From the NCBI GenBank assembly GCA_900316445.1, contig ONCZ01000003.1, positions 55,410 to 119,409 on the forward strand: a DNA stretch of 64,000 nucleotides, written 5' to 3'. Made by a program: the position numbers and the translations under genes. Shown piece after piece: positions 39,315-45,601 of this stretch. The number at the start of each line of letters is the position of its first letter. The first letter of the stretch is position 1. The stretch is from an uncultured Prevotellaceae bacterium. GTDB taxonomy: Bacteria > Bacteroidota > Bacteroidia > Bacteroidales > Bacteroidaceae. The notes below the pieces were generated by a model. That model had not been told where the DNA came from. It did no database searches and was given only the letters and a program-made list of their open reading frames with translations.

Positions 39315-39367
39315 TAAACTAAATATTCAAATTCGTTTCTAAATAAATAATTCATTTATTTCTTTTC

Positions 39368-40162
39368 TTACACTGAGACTTCTGCTTTGATGTGGGGATG
39401 GGGATCGTAGCCGACGAGTTCGAAGTCTTCGTACTGGAAATCGAAGAGTGACTTGACATCGGGATTGATTTTCATCTGGGGCAGGGGACGGGGCTCACGG
39501 GTGAGCTGGAGTTTGGCCTGTTCGATGTGGTTCAGATAGAGATGGGTGTCACCCGTGGTGTGGATGAAGTCACCGGGTTTGAAACCCGTCACCTGTGCCA
39601 TCATCATCAGAAGCAGGGCGTAAGAGGCGATGTTGAACGGCACACCGAGGAAGGTGTCTGCCGAACGCTGGTAGAGTTGGAGCGAGAGACGGTCGCCGGC
39701 CACGTAGAACTGGAAAATGGTGTGACAGGGGGGCAGTGCCATCTCGTTCACCTCGGCCACGTTCCAGGCGGAGACGATCATACGACGGGAGTTGGGGTTG
39801 TTCTTCAACTGGTCCAACACATACTGGATCTGATCTATCGTGCCGCCGTTGTAGTCGGGCCATGAGCGCCACTGGTGACCATAGACGGGTCCGAGTTCGC
39901 CGTTCTCGTCGGCCCACTCGTTCCAGATGCGGACACCGTGCTCCTGGAGGTATTTCACGTTGGTGTCGCCCTTGAGGAACCAGAGCAGTTCGTAGATGAT
40001 CGACTTCAGGTGGAGCTTCTTCGTGGTGAGCAGGGGGAATCCGTCATCGAGGTTGTAACGCGACTGGGTGCCGAAGATGCTGATGGTACCGGTGCCTGTA
40101 CGGTCACCTTTCTCTGTGCCTTCGGTGAGGATGCGGTTCAAAATGTCTAAATACTGTTTCAT
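39368..40162 (-). CDS. thyA: Thymidylate synthase
   Basis: Methylates dUMP to dTMP using methylene-tetrahydrofolate and yields dihydrofolate for FolA. The ATG at 40162 gives 264 residues, the same length as E. coli ThyA, and puts the catalytic cysteine at residue 146 in '[13 protein letters not shown]', the E. coli position. Other hallmarks: '[13 protein letters not shown]' (phosphate-binding Arg21), '[12 protein letters not shown]', '[11 protein letters not shown]', '[18 protein letters not shown]' and the C-terminal '[11 protein letters not shown]'. An upstream in-frame extension would run through an intergenic hairpin and is rejected. It lies 167 bp upstream of folA in the usual thyA-folA order. 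Confidence 0.97.
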   Translation of the reverse strand: MKQYLDILNRILTEGTEKGDRTGTGTISIFGTQSRYNLDDGFPLLTTKKLHLKSIIYELLWFLKGDTNVKYLQEHGVRIWNEWADENGELGPVYGHQWRSWPDYNGGTIDQIQYVLDQLKNNPNSRRMIVSAWNVAEVNEMALPPCHTIFQFYVAGDRLSLQLYQRSADTFLGVPFNIASYALLLMMMAQVTGFKPGDFIHTTGDTHLYLNHIEQAKLQLTREPRPLPQMKINPDVKSLFDFQYEDFELVGYDPHPHIKAEVSV

Positions 40163-40177
40163 ATTCTTTTTTATTTT

Positions 40178-40231
40178 GCAACGGACTACACGACTTAAAG
40201 ATTTTTTTCCTGTAGTCCTGTTGTCCGTTGC
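40178..40231. repeat. Dispersed hairpin (GCAACGGAC family), copy A
   Basis: Arms 40178-40195 and 40214-40231 match at 16 of 18 positions as an inverted repeat, with a T-rich loop. The family recurs at 45529-45590. Lies between the rsmF-like stop and thyA and could act as a terminator for minus-strand transcripts. Confidence 0.8.
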
Positions 40232-40233
40232 TG

Positions 40234-41538
40234 TTATATGATTATGGGTGGTTCTGTGGGGAGGTGGGTGGTTTTGATGCGCCATGGCTTGGGGTAGAGG
40301 TTGTTGGCACGGTTGCCGATGTTCTTGACAGGACCGAGGGGGATGCCTTTGTAGGTGACGGTCACGATGCCACGAGGGGTGTCGGCGGGTAATACGAGAG
40401 CCTCGCCCCTCAAATATTTGAGTGCGTCTTGATAAGAAAGGTCGATGGTCGGGGGTACGGGGGTACGGGGGAGCGGGGGAACGAGAATACTCAAACCCTT
40501 GATCTGCCTATAGTCATATCTCGCACCTCCGTACCCCCGTTCCTCCGTACCCCCGAACTTGCGCAGAACGCACATGAACAACCCCTCGCTGCGGGTGATG
40601 CCGGGGATGAAACGATAGACGGGGGCATCAAAGCCGGGGAGGAGGGAGCCCGTGATGTTCCATGAGGGGTCCGTGGGGACGGTAAGGGCCTCGGCGTCGT
40701 AGGTCTCCAGGATCCAACGCACGTTTTCTTCGTTCTCTTTTATATTATAAGTACACGTACTATATATTAATAGGCCACCGGGGTTCAGACATTCCCAGGC
40801 ATCGGCGACGATTTCTCGTTGCAGGCGCCAACACTTCTCCACGTTTTGGAGACTCCACTCGCTGATGGTGGCGGGATCCTTGCGGAACATACCCTCACCG
40901 GAGCAGGGGACGTCGCAGAGGATGAGGTCGAATGTCATCTTTGCCTTGCGGAAGTCACGGGGGTAGTTGTTGGTGACGATGCAGTCAGGCCAGCCCCATT
41001 TGGTGATGTTCTCCAAGAGAATCTGGGCACGGGTGGGGATCGGCTCGTTGCTCATGAGGATGCTGCCCTTGGGCAGGACGGTGCGCATGGCGGTGGACTT
41101 GCCACCGGGGGCAGCGCAGAGGTCGAGGACTTTTAATGAGGAATGAGTAATGAGGAATGAGTAATTGTGATTACTTCTATAACCGGAGTCTGGCGCTGAG
41201 TCATGGCGTGCAAGGTAATCATTATTACTCATTTCTAATTTCTCATTACTCATTGTTCTTAGGACGTGGGTGATGAACATCGAAGCGGCTTCCTGGACGT
41301 AGTAGCAGCCGGCATGGAAGAGGGGATCGAAGGTGAACTGAGGTCGACCGGAGAGGTAAAAGCCTTCGGAACACCAGGGCACTTTATCCGCAGCCTGGCA
41401 TCGCCAGGCTGCGGATAAAGGATTAATACGAATGCTTACCGGGGCCTCTTCGTAGAAGGCTCCTAAGAAGCGGTTAAAGCGGGCTTCGCCCATTAACTGC
41501 CGCGTCTCTCGGATAAAATCTTCCGGTAAATTCATCAT
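40234..41538 (-). CDS. RsmF/NOL1-NOP2-Sun family RNA (cytosine-C5) methyltransferase
   Basis: A 434-residue SAM-dependent 5-methylcytosine methyltransferase, probably acting on 16S rRNA (RsmF/YebU-like). Hallmarks: 'SIRINPL' at the start, motif I '[14 protein letters not shown]', motif IV '[15 protein letters not shown]' and motif VI 'LIYSTCTYN' with its catalytic Cys, plus the C-terminal domain with '[10 protein letters not shown]'. Three repeat elements are read in frame: a perfect palindrome encoding residues about 40-52 ('[11 protein letters not shown]'), a hairpin encoding about 95-134 right before motif I, and a hairpin encoding about 328-363 before the C-terminal domain. The catalytic motifs remain intact, so the enzyme is probably active. 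rRNA target and position are inferred from the family. Confidence 0.88.
   Translation of the reverse strand: MMNLPEDFIRETRQLMGEARFNRFLGAFYEEAPVSIRINPLSAAWRCQAADKVPWCSEGFYLSGRPQFTFDPLFHAGCYYVQEAASMFITHVLRTMSNEKLEMSNNDYLARHDSAPDSGYRSNHNYSFLITHSSLKVLDLCAAPGGKSTAMRTVLPKGSILMSNEPIPTRAQILLENITKWGWPDCIVTNNYPRDFRKAKMTFDLILCDVPCSGEGMFRKDPATISEWSLQNVEKCWRLQREIVADAWECLNPGGLLIYSTCTYNIKENEENVRWILETYDAEALTVPTDPSWNITGSLLPGFDAPVYRFIPGITRSEGLFMCVLRKFGGTEERGYGGARYDYRQIKGLSILVPPLPRTPVPPTIDLSYQDALKYLRGEALVLPADTPRGIVTVTYKGIPLGPVKNIGNRANNLYPKPWRIKTTHLPTEPPIII
40450..40555. repeat. Intragenic hairpin, 8-nt-period GGGGGTAC arms, in the rsmF-like gene
   Basis: Arms 40450-40486 and 40519-40555 (37 nt each) are imperfect inverted repeats; the left arm is about four units of GGGGGTAC type. 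Arms of the same length and similar sequence occur in the porE-like gene. Confidence 0.85.
41135..41254. repeat. Intragenic hairpin, 7-nt-period AATGAGG arms, in the rsmF-like gene
   Basis: Arms 41135-41165 and 41224-41254 (31 nt each) pair imperfectly. The unit is AATGAG(G/T). Total length is 120 bp, exactly 40 codons, placed just before SAM motif I. Confidence 0.88.
41382..41420. repeat. Perfect 18-bp-stem palindrome inside the rsmF-like gene
   Basis: CTTTATCCGCAGCCTGGC, loop ATC, then its exact complement. The 39 bp are 13 codons in frame and lie between the conserved 'RINPL' and 'KVPWCSEGF' regions. Confidence 0.9.
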
Positions 41539-41576
41539 TTTGGGTACAAAATTAAAAAAAATATGGGAAAAACCAT

Positions 41577-41584
41577 TATCTTTG
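41577..41584 (+). promoter_or_regulatory. Putative -7 box upstream of the DUF6249-PspC-sigma operon
   Basis: TATCTTTG matches TAnnTTTG. It lies about 100 bp before the first ATG of the operon; a clear -33 TTTG is not seen. Confidence 0.55.
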
Positions 41585-41623
41585 CAACTAATTTATGATT
41601 TGTTACGTCAAACGGACAAATGA

Positions 41624-41675
41624 GAATTGAAAAATTAAAAAATTCAAGAATTAAAAGATTAAAGAATTAAAAAAG
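41624..41675. repeat. A/T-rich single repeat arm in the operon leader
   Basis: GAATTAAAA and related 7-9-nt units run together upstream of the ribosome binding site (AAAGGAGAAAT) of the DUF6249-like gene. No partner arm seen. Confidence 0.5.
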
Positions 41676-41685
41676 GAGAAATGAT

Positions 41686-42324
41686 ATGAAACAGTTATTA
41701 ATGACAATCGCCATGGTGCTCGCACTCGGCATGAATGTTGAGGCTGCAGCACAGAAGCATCGCCACACGCCCCGGACGGAGCAGGTGGACTCTACCAAGG
41801 CAAAGGATGCCATCGAAGCCTTTTCTGACACAACAGCTATTGACGAAGAAACAGAGGACGACAGCTATGTCACCCGCAGTGTGACCTACTCCAGCAAGGA
41901 TGCACAGGAACTCAAGGAGGTGATGGACGCCGTGGAGGGCACTTTCGCACCCTGGGTCGCCGTGAGCATCGTCTCCATCGTCGTCATCTTCCTGTTGGCA
42001 CCGCTGCTGATCATTCTCGTGGTCTTCTATTTCGTGAACAAGAACCGTAAGGAACGTTATAAGTTGGCACAGATGGCCATCCAGAACGGACAGCCGATTC
42101 CCGACGAGGTGCTGAAGGGAAATACCCCGAACACCAAGGAGGATTCCAACGACTATACCGCTGGTCTGCGTCAGATCTTCCTCGGCATCGGTCTCGCCAT
42201 CTTCCTCGGCATCGTGGCAGGAAAGATCGGCTTCGGTATCGGTGCGCTCGTGTTCTGCATCGGTCTTGGTAAAGTGGTCATTTATAAATTCAACAACCCC
42301 TCAAATAATGTCAACAATGAATAA
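41686..42324 (+). CDS. DUF6249-type membrane protein
   Basis: A 212-residue membrane protein. Signal peptide at residues 1-22 ('MKQLLMTIAMVLALGMNVEA'), a polar periplasmic stretch to about 85, a transmembrane helix about 92-117 ('SIVSIVVIFLLAPLLIILVV'), a cytoplasmic linker with 'ERYKLAQMAIQNGQPIP' that is the recognisable family motif, then two more hydrophobic segments near 163-200. First gene of a compact run with a PspC protein, an ECF sigma factor and a small membrane protein, suggesting an envelope-stress or cell-surface signalling operon. Ribosome site GGAG is 10 nt upstream. Biochemical role unknown. Confidence 0.72.
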   Translation: MKQLLMTIAMVLALGMNVEAAAQKHRHTPRTEQVDSTKAKDAIEAFSDTTAIDEETEDDSYVTRSVTYSSKDAQELKEVMDAVEGTFAPWVAVSIVSIVVIFLLAPLLIILVVFYFVNKNRKERYKLAQMAIQNGQPIPDEVLKGNTPNTKEDSNDYTAGLRQIFLGIGLAIFLGIVAGKIGFGIGALVFCIGLGKVVIYKFNNPSNNVNNE

Positions 42325-42508
42325 GAGATTAATGCGTTCAAACGACCGGGTCATCGCCGGTGTATGCGGCGGACTTGCAGAGTATTTCGATTTCGATCCC
42401 GTGATGGTGCGTATCGCCTACGCTTTCCTCACACTCTTTACAGCGTTCTGTGGACTGATCTTCTACATCGTGCTGTGGATCGTAATGCCGGAAAAGAGAT
42501 TGGTGTAG
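42317..42508 (+). CDS. PspC domain membrane protein
   Basis: A 63-residue PspC-domain protein: 'RSNDRVIAGVCGGLAEYFDFDP' split around the core 'GVCGGLAEYFD', then a hydrophobic helix 'GLIFYIVLWIVMPEK'. PspC proteins are small inner-membrane proteins; in enterobacteria they pass phage-shock signals, while in Bacteroidetes the role is unclear. The chosen ATG at 42317 overlaps the upstream gene by 8 nt; an in-frame ATG at 42308 would add three residues. Sits between the DUF6249-like gene and an ECF sigma factor. Confidence 0.88.
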   Translation: MNKRLMRSNDRVIAGVCGGLAEYFDFDPVMVRIAYAFLTLFTAFCGLIFYIVLWIVMPEKRLV

Positions 42509-42543
42509 GAGAGAAGGAGTAAGGAGAGAAGGAGTAAGGAGAA
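42509..42543. repeat. Single repeat arm GAGAAGGAGTAAG before the sigma factor gene
   Basis: Two near copies of GAGAAGGAGTAAG fill the whole gap between pspC and the ECF sigma gene. They also supply the GGAG ribosome binding site of the sigma gene, so a repeat arm has been taken into use as translation signal. Confidence 0.65.
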
Positions 42544-42544
42544 G

Positions 42545-43081
42545 ATGGCGGAGCTCAGTGATGTTGCCCTCGTGACGCAGGTGGCGGTATTCCGGAACAA
42601 GAAGGCCTTTGACCAGCTTGTCAGGAAATATCAGTCACCTGTGCGTCGGTTTTTTCTCAACCAGACGCTGGGCGATGAACAGTTGAGCGACGACCTGGCT
42701 CAGGAGACCTTCATCAAGGCTTATGTGAACATCACGAAGTTCCGGGGCATGGCGAGCTTCTCCACCTGGTTGATGCGCATCGCGTATAATGTGTTCTATG
42801 ATGAGGTGAGGTCGAGGAAACAGACGGAGGATGTGGATACATCCGTCAGTGCCGCCCGTCAGACGACCACTGCCAGTGAGAGCCTAAAAATGGATATCTA
42901 TGCCGCCCTTGCCCTGCTGAAGCCTGACGAACGGACGTGCATCACGTTGCAACTCATCGACGGCTATCCCATCGACCAGATTGCCAAGGTGACGGGTATC
43001 GCAGAGAATACGGTGAAGTCGCATCTGCACCGGGGTAAAGAGAAAATGGCGAACTACTTAAAACAAAACGGATATGACTGA
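42545..43081 (+). CDS. ECF-type RNA polymerase sigma factor
   Basis: A 178-residue sigma-70 family factor of the extracytoplasmic-function class. Region 2 spans about residues 22-88 ('DLAQETFIKAYVNITKF', 'ASFSTWLMRIAYNVFYDE') and region 4 about 120-170 ('LLKPDERTCITLQLIDGYP', 'IDQIAKVTGIAENTVKSHL', with the helix-turn-helix). It overlaps the next small membrane-protein gene by 8 nt, which fits a sigma/regulator pair. Target promoters cannot be read here. Confidence 0.93.
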   Translation: MAELSDVALVTQVAVFRNKKAFDQLVRKYQSPVRRFFLNQTLGDEQLSDDLAQETFIKAYVNITKFRGMASFSTWLMRIAYNVFYDEVRSRKQTEDVDTSVSAARQTTTASESLKMDIYAALALLKPDERTCITLQLIDGYPIDQIAKVTGIAENTVKSHLHRGKEKMANYLKQNGYD

Positions 43082-43463
43082 GAAAGAAAACAAACTGATA
43101 GAGGATCTCTTCAAGCAGGCTGCCCAGCAGCAGATTGAAGACAATGGCTTCACGGATAAAGTGATGGAACGGGTGGAGCGTGTGGACCAGACGTCGCTGG
43201 TGCCTCATCGGCTGTCACTGTTATGGACATGGTTCTGCATCGCCGTGAGCGTTGCACTGTTCTTCGTGTTCAACGGATGGGAGATGCTGAAGGCCAGCCT
43301 GATGGTGCTTTATGCCGCCTTCCGTACGAGTCTCGAAGTGTTTTTCACCACAGCTCCGACGGCTGAGTTTGATCTGACTCCTTGGATGATTCTTTTGGCT
43401 TTGGGATTTGTATCAATCTACCTGCCTTATCAAACAGCCCGTAAGTTGTCCGCAACACTATAA
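43074..43463 (+). CDS. DUF5056-like small membrane protein, possible anti-sigma partner
   Basis: A 129-residue protein. The N-terminal 35 residues ('LIEDLFKQAAQQQIEDNGF', 'TDKVMERV') resemble the cytoplasmic start of DUF5056-type proteins that follow ECF sigma genes in Bacteroidales; two hydrophobic helices follow (about 48-66 and 100-120). It overlaps the sigma gene by 8 nt, so it is a good candidate for holding the sigma factor at the membrane, though no zinc-finger anti-sigma motif is present. Its last 119 nt overlap, on the opposite strand, the 3' end of the porE-like gene. Domain name from memory of the family pattern. Confidence 0.7.
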   Translation: MTEKENKLIEDLFKQAAQQQIEDNGFTDKVMERVERVDQTSLVPHRLSLLWTWFCIAVSVALFFVFNGWEMLKASLMVLYAAFRTSLEVFFTTAPTAEFDLTPWMILLALGFVSIYLPYQTARKLSATL

Positions 43464-45489
43464 ATTCGGTGCGACGGTTTAACTGGTTGCACTGTTCCTG
43501 CTGTTCCTCAGAGAGGGTGTTGATGTAAGCTTCTGTCAGCACATCACCCGCTTTGAGGAACGGATATCTTTCTGCCACCTTCCGTTTGATGGTCTTGGGT
43601 TTTCCCTCACCGTAGCCTTTCGGCGTGAGACGGTCTGAGGCGATGCCGTGTGCTATCAGGTAGTTCACTACACTCTCGGCACGACGCTGGGATAGTCCTT
43701 CGTTATAGGCGTCGGAGCCTTTGTAGTCGGTGTGGGCGGAGAGTTCGATGGTGATGTTCGGATTCTCATTCAACAGCCGTACCAGTTCGTCGAGGGCGGT
43801 GGCAGACTCCGGACGAAGTGTCGCCTTGTCGAAGTCGTAGAAGATGTTCTCGATGAGTACGGGGGCGGAGATGTTGGCGAGGGGGAACTGCAACACATAT
43901 TCCTCTGACTTCGTCACAGGTTCCACGCGCAGCTGTTCCTGATGGTTCAGAAAGCCTTTACAGGTGGCGAGGAACACATAATCGACGTTGGGTTTGATCT
44001 CCTGGGTGAAACTGCCGTCGCCACGGACACTCAGTTTCAAGTTCGTACCGTCGTTGCCTACCATATAGACCTGGGCGGCGGTGAGTTCGTAGCCGTCCTG
44101 TTCGTACACCCAGCCTTTCACCGTCTGTACAATCTCGGGATTGAAGAAACTGTAGATATGGTCGTAGCCTCGGGTGTCGCCGCGGTTCGAACAGAAATAA
44201 CCTTGGTTACGCTTTCCCTCGAAGGTCATACCGAAGTCGTCGCCCTGGGAGTTCAGAGGGAAGCCAGGGTGCTCGAGTTTCGGGGGTGCGGGGGCGCGGG
44301 AGTACGGTGGCTCGAGATTACTTTCAGTGGTAGAACTATTCTCGTTCCCCCGTTCCTTCGTTCCCCCGTACCCCCGAGCTATGAAGATATCTAGTCCTCC
44401 CATGCCGGGATGACCGTCAGAGGAGAAATAGAAGTCACCGTTGGGTCGGAAGGTGGGAAACATCTCGTCACCAGGGGTGTTGACGGGTTCGCCGAGGTTC
44501 TCTGCGGCACCCACCTCATTGCCGATAAGCTTACAGCGCCAGATGTCGAATCCTCCCAGACCACCGGGCATGTCGCTGACGAAATACAACCACTCCCCAT
44601 CGGGTGAAATGGCGGGATGGGCGAAACTGGAGAGGGTGTCTTTTGAGATAGCCAGTTCCTTGGGCTTGCTCCAGGCAGCGTCACTACGGCTCGACACGGC
44701 GATGGTGGCATAGCGCGGGTAGTTAGGGTCGGTCTTACAAATGGTCAGATACATATTTCTGCCGTCGGGAGAGAAACAGCAGGCGCCCTCGTCCAAATCA
44801 GAGTTCAGTTCAGAGTCGATCGTCTGGGGTTTGCTCCATTTGCCTTTGTCGTCTTTCTGTGAGAGGAAGATATCGGCATTCTTCGATCCCGTGATGCCGC
44901 TGTACTCATCACCTCGTGCCTGGTTGCGAGTGGAGGTGAAATAGAGTTGGTTGTCCTCGTCGCCGCCGAGCATGGGGGAATATTCGGCACGGCGGGAGTT
45001 GAAAAGGTCCATGCGTTTGATGGTATAGGCCGAACCGTCTTTCTTCCACTGTGCTGCCTGCTTAGCAGACTTCAGTCCCGTGAGGGCCAATTGCCTGTGT
45101 GGGTCTTCGAATGGCAACGAGTCTGCTGCCATTTGGAACTGCTTCTCGGCTTCACGGTAGTTGCCGTTACGCATCTGCAACTGTCCTAAGTAGAAATGCG
45201 TGAGCGAGTCATCCTGCTTGTAGCGGATGGCATTCTGATAGGCGGAGATGGCTTTGGAGGTGAAGAGGATACGACGGTAACACTCTGCCATCTTCATTGC
45301 CCGCTGGCCTTTCTTTTCTCGTTCCTTGTTGGGGGTGTGGGTATAGGCCTTGCGGTATTGTGCGGCGGCATCGAAGTATTCGCCGACGGCAAAGAACTTG
45401 TCGCCTTTCTTCATCGCCTGATCTGCCCCGCAACTGGTGATCAGCACGGTGCAGATGACGCTATACAATATGATGAGAGCCTTTCGCAT
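43345..45489 (-). CDS. porE: PorE-like T9SS lipoprotein (TPR, PD40 propeller, CRD, OmpA)
   Basis: A 714-residue outer-membrane lipoprotein. Lipobox 'LITSC' with Cys20; TPR-like helices about 30-150; PD40/WD40-type propeller about 165-440 ('YFTSTRNQA', 'CFSPDGRNMYLT', 'AISPDGEWLYFVSD', 'PTFRPNGDFYFSSDG'); a carboxypeptidase-regulatory-like beta domain about 455-545; and an OmpA C-terminal domain about 570-685 ('IFYDFDKATLRPES', 'LSAHTDYKGSDAYN', 'LSQRRAESVVNYL'). This order is that of P. gingivalis PG1058/PorE, a peptidoglycan-bound component of the type IX secretion system. Residues about 372-403 come from an in-frame repeat hairpin at the end of the propeller. The window also encodes likely T9SS substrates. 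Gene symbol assigned by architecture only. Confidence 0.78.
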   Translation of the reverse strand: MRKALIILYSVICTVLITSCGADQAMKKGDKFFAVGEYFDAAAQYRKAYTHTPNKEREKKGQRAMKMAECYRRILFTSKAISAYQNAIRYKQDDSLTHFYLGQLQMRNGNYREAEKQFQMAADSLPFEDPHRQLALTGLKSAKQAAQWKKDGSAYTIKRMDLFNSRRAEYSPMLGGDEDNQLYFTSTRNQARGDEYSGITGSKNADIFLSQKDDKGKWSKPQTIDSELNSDLDEGACCFSPDGRNMYLTICKTDPNYPRYATIAVSSRSDAAWSKPKELAISKDTLSSFAHPAISPDGEWLYFVSDMPGGLGGFDIWRCKLIGNEVGAAENLGEPVNTPGDEMFPTFRPNGDFYFSSDGHPGMGGLDIFIARGYGGTKERGNENSSTTESNLEPPYSRAPAPPKLEHPGFPLNSQGDDFGMTFEGKRNQGYFCSNRGDTRGYDHIYSFFNPEIVQTVKGWVYEQDGYELTAAQVYMVGNDGTNLKLSVRGDGSFTQEIKPNVDYVFLATCKGFLNHQEQLRVEPVTKSEEYVLQFPLANISAPVLIENIFYDFDKATLRPESATALDELVRLLNENPNITIELSAHTDYKGSDAYNEGLSQRRAESVVNYLIAHGIASDRLTPKGYGEGKPKTIKRKVAERYPFLKAGDVLTEAYINTLSEEQQEQCNQLNRRTEFIVLRTTYGLFDKAGRLIQIPKPKESSKESDQTQPSELW
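44281..44376. repeat. Intragenic hairpin in the porE-like gene
   Basis: Arms 44281-44317 and 44340-44376, 37 nt each, pair imperfectly and resemble the arms at 40450-40555. Total 96 bp, exactly 32 codons, in frame. Confidence 0.87.
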
Positions 45490-45528
45490 TTTAGTATATA
45501 ACGTAATTATTTTGGATTTATTGTTTTA

Positions 45529-45590
45529 GCAACGGACTACAGGACTTAAAGACTTTTTTGATCAGTCCTGTCAGTCGTGTAGTCCGTTGC
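45529..45590. repeat. Dispersed hairpin (GCAACGGAC family), copy B
   Basis: Arms 45529-45546 and 45573-45590 match at 17 of 18 positions. The right arm's complement equals the left arm of copy A (40178-40195). Lies between topB's stop and the porE-like start. Confidence 0.85.
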
Positions 45591-45601
45591 AAAAATGATT
45601 C

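Noticed and set aside
40163-40285. Upstream in-frame extension of thyA (41 codons)
   Set aside because: It runs through the intergenic hairpin and into the 3' end of the rsmF-like gene; ATG 40162 gives the standard 264-residue protein.
40503-40518. TGCCTATAGTCA word in the rsmF-like gene matching the 22-bp array at 17245
   Set aside because: A 12-base match inside codons for 'DYRQIK' with no second arm; probably chance.
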